Shown in pieces: positions 7,352-9,453 of a DNA stretch of 9,453 nt. The translations under genes and the position numbers were made by a program. This stretch comes from 4484-232 sp964486555 (GTDB taxonomy: Bacteria > Thermotogota > Thermotogae > Thermotogales > Thermotogaceae). The notes beneath the pieces are model-generated. The model saw nothing but the letters and a program-made list of their open reading frames with translations. It made no database searches and had not been told where the DNA came from. The number at the start of each line of letters is the position of its first letter. Positions within the stretch are counted from its first letter, which is position 1. Location of the stretch: NCBI GenBank assembly GCA_964486555.1, contig CAZANP010000060.1:1-9453 (forward strand), written 5' to 3'.

Positions 7352-7836
7352 ATGAATTTCGTTATCACACATAAAATGCCGGAATCTTTAAGTAAACGAG
7401 AGTTCACGTATTGTCCAGGATGCCACCATGGTATCGTCCACAGGTTGGTAGCAGAGATCATAGATGAACTCAATATAAGGGAGAAGACCATAATAGTTGC
7501 ACCTGTCGGTTGTGCTGTCTTTGCTTATGAATTCTTCGATATAGATGGAACCGTTGCTCCTCATGGAAGAGCTCCTGCTGTTGCAACGGGGATGAAGAGG
7601 GCAAGACCTGATCTTGTAATATTCACCTATCAAGGTGATGGAGATCTTGCAGCCATTGGAACAGCAGAGATGGTCCATGCAGCGAACAGAGGAGAGAGAA
7701 TCACAACGATCTTCATAAACAACGCGGTCTATGGAATGACAGGTGGTCAGATGGCTCCCACAACTCTTTTGGGAATGAAAACAACCACATCACCATACGG
7801 AAGGACTCCCGAGAGGGAAGGATATCCCATACATGT
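7352..7836 (+). CDS. vorA: 2-oxoacid:ferredoxin oxidoreductase beta subunit, VorA type (3' end lost in assembly gap)
   Basis: 162 codons are readable before the run of N, the last being GTN (Val); family beta subunits are about 245-290 aa, so roughly a third is missing. It holds the diphosphate half of the TPP site: QGDGD (94-98) followed by INNAVYGMTGGQ (122-133), the usual GDG...NN motif that binds Mg-TPP. CPGC (21-24) plus C54 in PVGCAVF are three of the four cysteines expected for the proximal [4Fe-4S] cluster; the fourth should lie in the missing part. The ATG at 7352 is 8 nt from GGAGG (7339-7343); the ATG at 7346 overlapping the vorB stop is only 2 nt away and is less likely. A continuous frame across the N run is an artefact, since the gap length is unknown. 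Confidence 0.9.
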
Positions 7837-7936
7837 NNNNNNNNNNNNNNNNNNNNNNNNNNNNNNNNNNNNNNNNNNNNNNNNNNNNNNNNNNNNNNNN
7901 NNNNNNNNNNNNNNNNNNNNNNNNNNNNNNNNNNNN
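7837..7936. other. Assembly gap (100 N)
   Basis: Exactly 100 N, the conventional placeholder for a gap of unknown size between contigs. The beta subunit is cut short before it, and the residues after it do not look like a beta C-terminus, so real sequence is probably much longer: about 80-130 codons of beta plus most of a ~180-aa gamma subunit, perhaps 0.8-1 kb if the usual layout holds. Confidence 0.95.
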
Positions 7937-7972
7937 AAGGCTATTTTGGAGGGTATGAGTTTGGTTAACTGA
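7937..7972 (+). CDS. vorC: C-terminal remnant, probably gamma subunit of the oxidoreductase
   Basis: Only 11 codons and a stop remain after the gap: KAILEGMSLVN, TGA at 7970-7972. The pattern K-A-x3-G near a C-terminus resembles the end of POR/VOR gamma subunits, and gamma is the subunit not yet accounted for in an alpha/beta/delta set that lacks a fused gamma domain. The operon terminator begins at this stop codon, so this is the last gene. The other two frames also end soon (RLFWRV-stop and GYFGGYEFG-stop) and cannot be fully excluded. The call rests mainly on operon logic and is weak from sequence alone. Confidence 0.5.
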   Translation, partial: KAILEGMSLVN

Positions 7973-8009
7973 GCCGGGATCCGGGAGAGCCCGGCTTTTT
8001 GTTTTATTC
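7972..8009 (+). terminator. Rho-independent terminator of the buk-vor operon
   Basis: AGCCGGG (7972-7978) pairs perfectly with CCCGGCT (7990-7996) around an 11-nt loop and runs straight into TTTTTGTTTTATT. Seven mostly G-C pairs make it strong for a thermophile. It starts at the last base of the upstream stop codon. Read on the minus strand the hairpin lacks a T-tract, so it serves the plus-strand operon and only weakly, if at all, the convergent nucleosidase gene. Confidence 0.9.
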
Positions 8010-8657
8010 CAAGACGAACTCCTCTAGGAATTTACAGAAGAGTTCGCAGGATTTTGAAGCGAGTTTCTGATAATTCCTTTCAAATTCCTCTATAGCATTG
8101 TTTCCACAATCATCGACTATGGTTTTAAGGGCGACAAATGGCTTTTTGTTCTCGTAGCACACTTTCGCGACAGCGGCCGAATCCATATCGACACAGATTC
8201 CGTGTGTTCTCTCCCTCAGCTTTCTCCTTCTCTCCTCACCGAGAACGAACATATCTCCACTGACGATTTTCCCAACTTTTAGATTCTCCATATGATCCAG
8301 AAGAAGGCTGAGGATCTCCTGGGATCCTGGGATCTCCTGAGCTTTTCTCCTTGCTATGTTCAAATCATGCTCTTCATAAATATCTCCTATAACAACATCT
8401 CCTATAGTCACTTCCGGCGATATGGATCCCCCTGCTCCTGTGAAAATAACGCTGTCAATTTTGAACCTATCCAAAAATGCTTGTGTTACCATGGAAGCTT
8501 CTACTTTACCGACAAAACCGTAAGTAACCAGAACTTCATTTCTTCCTATGAGTCCTCTCCTGTAGATTCTACCCAGAATTTCACCCGTTTCTAAGGTTTC
8601 AATCACTTTAAAAGCGGGTTTGACTTCAACTTCAAACACACCTAATATGAGTATCAT
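8004..8657 (-). CDS. mtnN: MTA/SAH nucleosidase-like protein (nucleoside phosphorylase fold), divergent active site
   Basis: This 217-aa protein has the PNP/UDP phosphorylase fold and aligns with E. coli MTAN (Pfs): LGVFEVEV (5-12; E11 matches catalytic-water Glu12), FTGAGGSI...IGDVVIGD (72-92), VSGDMFV (132-138), VDMDSAAVAKVC (156-167) and LKTIVDD (177-183; D182 matches the catalytic Asp197). The usual role is hydrolysis of methylthioadenosine, S-adenosylhomocysteine or 5'-deoxyadenosine to adenine plus the ribose part. Several pocket residues differ by my hand alignment: Ser76 to Ala, Glu172 and Glu174 to Asp157 and Asp159, Arg193 to Lys178, Ser196 to Val181, so the substrate may differ (futalosine hydrolase is a relative). 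The ATG at 8657 has AGGAGGTG 7 nt upstream. It converges on the vor operon with 31 nt between stops and looks monocistronic. Confidence 0.85.
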   Translation of the reverse strand: MILILGVFEVEVKPAFKVIETLETGEILGRIYRRGLIGRNEVLVTYGFVGKVEASMVTQAFLDRFKIDSVIFTGAGGSISPEVTIGDVVIGDIYEEHDLNIARRKAQEIPGSQEILSLLLDHMENLKVGKIVSGDMFVLGEERRRKLRERTHGICVDMDSAAVAKVCYENKKPFVALKTIVDDCGNNAIEEFERNYQKLASKSCELFCKFLEEFVLE

Positions 8658-8676
8658 CGTAACACCTCCTTTGTTT

Positions 8677-8687
8677 GATATAGTATA
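8677..8687 (-). promoter_or_regulatory. Possible -10 region for the nucleosidase gene
   Basis: On the minus strand TATACT (8687-8682) and the overlapping TATATC (8682-8677) lie 20-25 nt before the start codon, just upstream of the Shine-Dalgarno. No convincing -35 hexamer is present 16-18 nt further up, so the call is tentative; such a short leader would leave little room beyond the ribosome-binding site. Confidence 0.3.
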
Positions 8688-8749
8688 AAATCTCTGAGTT
8701 AGTATTTTCTGTGAAAATTGTTAAAAAGATGGCAACATAGTGAATCAGA

Positions 8750-8766
8750 GGCGATATGGCGGCAAC
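8750..8766 (+). repeat. 17-bp motif, left copy (inverted partner at 9374-9390)
   Basis: GGCGATATGGCGGCAAC here matches GGCGAAATGGCGGCAAC read on the minus strand at 9390-9374, 16 of 17 bases. Unlike the right copy it is not flanked by complementary sequence and forms no hairpin. Its flanks share nothing obvious with those of the right copy. Confidence 0.75.
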
Positions 8767-8868
8767 TTGTTACCAAGACACTATGATACATGGCTTACAA
8801 GTGCTCACCAGGTAGAAAAGTAAAGGGATCGGAAGTTAAGGCAAAGCGGGGGTGTTTCAAAATTGATA

Positions 8869-8931
8869 ATCGGTGATCGTTCATTGGTGTTCGTTGACTG
8901 CTATTCGATAATTGTTGGTTGGTGTTGGGTG
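8869..8931 (+). repeat. Degenerate heptamer tandem repeat, left arm (consensus WTCGGTG)
   Basis: Reading in register every 7 nt from 8869 gives ATCGGTG, ATCGTTC, ATTGGTG, TTCGTTG, ACTGCTA, TTCGATA, ATTGTTG, GTTGGTG, TTGGGTG. Most units keep T at position 2, G at 4 and a TG end, with decay in the middle. There is no spacer, so it is not CRISPR-like. It faces the right arm and could pair with it imperfectly. Confidence 0.65.
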
Positions 8932-8967
8932 CCGGGGAATAGGGTACAAGGTATAGAGTAAAATCAC

Positions 8968-8995
8968 CATCGAACGCCGATCACCGAACCCCGAT
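8968..8995 (-). repeat. Degenerate heptamer tandem repeat, right arm, inverted
   Basis: Read on the minus strand from 8995 the units are ATCGGGG, TTCGGTG, ATCGGCG, TTCGATG, exactly in 7-nt register and close to the WTCGGTG consensus of the left arm. With about 36 nt between arms, the two could fold as a long imperfect cruciform or RNA hairpin; TAATCGG and GTTCG segments pair exactly. Confidence 0.65.
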
Positions 8996-9046
8996 TAGCT
9001 AACAACTGGAATATTTTTGGAACAACCTCGGGCAAAGTACACAAAA

Positions 9047-9349
9047 TCATTTCCGGTAATATTCTATGGACTCAGCATAGAGGGGTTTCCAGTCACAGAG
9101 AGGCCTTATCTCCCAATCGAAGAATTGCTGCAGGGGGTAAGCTCGAAGAAGTTTGTGAAGCTCATCGTTGGAATCCACATCCACGATCGCCATTCCCCCT
9201 TGTCCCGGGAAAATGTAATGACATAACATCTTACCAGAATCCAGCTGTTTTTCCAGCCATCCCATGGATTCCTGGTAAAGCTTGAGGATCTGTTCTTTTG
9301 AGACATGCTCAGGAACAGGTGTTGGTTCACCGATAATCAAGAATTTCAT
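9047..9349 (-). CDS. Muconolactone-isomerase-like small alpha/beta-barrel protein
   Basis: This 100-aa protein starts at ATG 9349, preceded by AAGGAGGTGA with GGAGG 8 nt upstream; extending to an in-frame start near 9427 would place the Shine-Dalgarno inside the gene, so the longer version is rejected. Residues 48-86 (PGQGGMAIVDVDSNDELHKLL...FFDWEIRPLCD) match the conserved core of the muconolactone delta-isomerase/YCII-like dimeric ferredoxin-fold proteins, with the typical G-G-x-A-I-V-D-V-D-S and F-x-D-W-E blocks. Members range from catabolic isomerases to proteins of unknown role. A thermophilic anaerobe is unlikely to run the aerobic catechol pathway, so true muconolactone isomerase activity is doubtful; small-molecule binding or redox-related roles are open. 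It stands alone in the window, co-oriented with the nucleosidase gene but separated by 389 bp. Confidence 0.85.
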   Translation of the reverse strand: MKFLIIGEPTPVPEHVSKEQILKLYQESMGWLEKQLDSGKMLCHYIFPGQGGMAIVDVDSNDELHKLLRAYPLQQFFDWEIRPLCDWKPLYAESIEYYRK

Positions 9350-9365
9350 TTTGGTCACCTCCTTT

Positions 9366-9389
9366 GCGAAATTGTTGCCGCCATTTCGC
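9366..9389 (-). promoter_or_regulatory. Leader hairpin adjacent to the Shine-Dalgarno of the isomerase-like gene
   Basis: GCGAAAT and ATTTCGC (9366-9372 and 9383-9389) form a perfect 7-bp stem with a 10-nt loop (GGCGGCAACA on the minus strand). In the minus-strand transcript it ends 3 nt before GGAGG (9362-9358). Such a position can affect translation or mRNA stability. It contains most of the right copy of the 17-bp motif. Confidence 0.55.
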
Positions 9390-9390
9390 C
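9374..9390 (-). repeat. 17-bp motif, right copy
   Basis: GGCGAAATGGCGGCAAC on the minus strand, 16 of 17 identical to 8750-8766 in the opposite orientation. It spans one stem arm and the loop of the leader hairpin ahead of the isomerase-like gene. Confidence 0.75.
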
Positions 9391-9409
9391 ATGTTTCAAT
9401 GTGACAATG

Positions 9410-9415
9410 ATTATC
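9410..9415 (-). promoter_or_regulatory. Possible -10 box of the isomerase-like gene
   Basis: GATAAT on the minus strand, 60 nt before the start codon, would place the transcript start near 9402 and the leader hairpin inside the mRNA. No good -35 is seen, but the upstream bases 9425-9453 are nearly pure A/T. A CAATG direct repeat (9397-9401, 9405-9409) lies directly downstream. Low certainty. Confidence 0.3.
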
Positions 9416-9453
9416 CGCATTCTGCATATATTAATATTTTTTAAATTTTTTGT

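Larger units (their letters stand above)
8658..9046. other. 389-bp gene-free region
   Basis: No credible coding frame on either strand: the longest frames are short, lack ribosome-binding sites and resemble nothing known to me. Apart from the nucleosidase ribosome-binding site and possible -10 at the left, it holds one copy of a 17-bp motif (8750-8766), an unexplained stretch (8767-8868), and a degenerate heptamer-repeat tract in two opposed arms (8869-8995). I recognise no tRNA, known riboswitch or CRISPR repeat in it. As both flanking genes are on the minus strand, it contains the 3' flank of the isomerase-like gene and the 5' flank of the nucleosidase gene. Confidence 0.7.

Noticed and set aside
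7346..7972. One continuous 208-aa protein reading through the N run
   Set aside because: The 100 N are a placeholder of unknown length, so frame continuity is accidental; the residues after the gap do not resemble a beta-subunit C-terminus, and the strong start is 7352, not 7346.
8292..8594. Plus-strand 100-codon frame opposite the nucleosidase gene
   Set aside because: It is antisense to a well-supported gene, lacks a ribosome-binding site and has Ser/Cys/Tyr-rich composition unlike the real proteins here.
8756..8815. 19-codon frame (ATG to TAG) in the intergenic region
   Set aside because: Only a weak AGAGG 4 nt upstream, no similarity to anything I recognise, and its first bases are part of the 17-bp motif.
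8833..8961. 42-codon open stretch across the heptamer repeats
   Set aside because: No ATG/GTG start with a ribosome-binding site; the openness follows from the repeat composition.
8869..8995. CRISPR array
   Set aside because: Units are 7 nt, contiguous and degenerate, with no spacers of constant length and no cas genes nearby.
9017..9226. Plus-strand 69-codon frame opposite the isomerase-like gene
   Set aside because: No start signal and no recognisable protein; explained as the shadow of the minus-strand gene.
9350..9427. 26-residue N-terminal extension of the isomerase-like protein
   Set aside because: It would translate the strong Shine-Dalgarno and the leader hairpin; the family begins at the MKFLIIGE position.

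Overview
The window looks like a piece of a thermophilic Thermotogales chromosome (Thermotoga or a close relative). The support is codon use dominated by AGA/AGG (Arg) and ATA (Ile), proteins rich in Lys and Glu, very strong GGAGGTGA ribosome-binding sites, tight gene packing, and a buk-ptb-buk arrangement whose second kinase closely resembles, from memory, the structurally studied butyrate kinase 2 of T. maritima. Species cannot be fixed by eye. A run of exactly 100 N (7837-7936) marks an assembly gap, so the source is a draft assembly or a metagenome bin.

Layout. (1) 1-921: the 3' part of a TPR membrane protein with a long acidic tail. (2) 1036 to about 7972, plus strand: one compact operon of at least nine genes, counting one seen only as a remnant: PLP aminotransferase, butyrate kinase 1, phosphate butyryltransferase, butyrate kinase 2, an uncharacterised P-loop NTPase, a 2x[4Fe-4S] ferredoxin subunit, then the alpha, beta and (mostly lost in the gap) probable gamma subunits of a branched-chain-type 2-oxoacid:ferredoxin oxidoreductase. 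A strong intrinsic terminator closes it at 7972-8000. Most junctions overlap or are under 20 nt. (3) 8004-8657, minus strand: a divergent MTA/SAH-nucleosidase-family protein. (4) 8658-9046: a gene-free stretch holding degenerate heptamer repeats (consensus WTCGGTG) in two opposed arms and one copy of a 17-bp motif. (5) 9047-9349, minus strand: a 100-aa muconolactone-isomerase-like alpha/beta-barrel protein, with an inverted copy of the 17-bp motif folded into a hairpin just before its ribosome-binding site.

How the genes fit together. The operon encodes a full route from an amino acid to a carboxylic acid: the aminotransferase makes a 2-oxoacid, VorBAC plus VorD oxidatively decarboxylates it to acyl-CoA and reduces ferredoxin, Ptb swaps CoA for phosphate, and the Buk kinases make ATP and the free (branched) acid. 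It could also run in reverse, to activate short or branched acids and carboxylate them reductively to 2-oxoacids for amino-acid synthesis. The part without an assigned role is the cysteine-free P-loop NTPase between the kinase and oxidoreductase modules. The direction of flux and the true substrates are inference.
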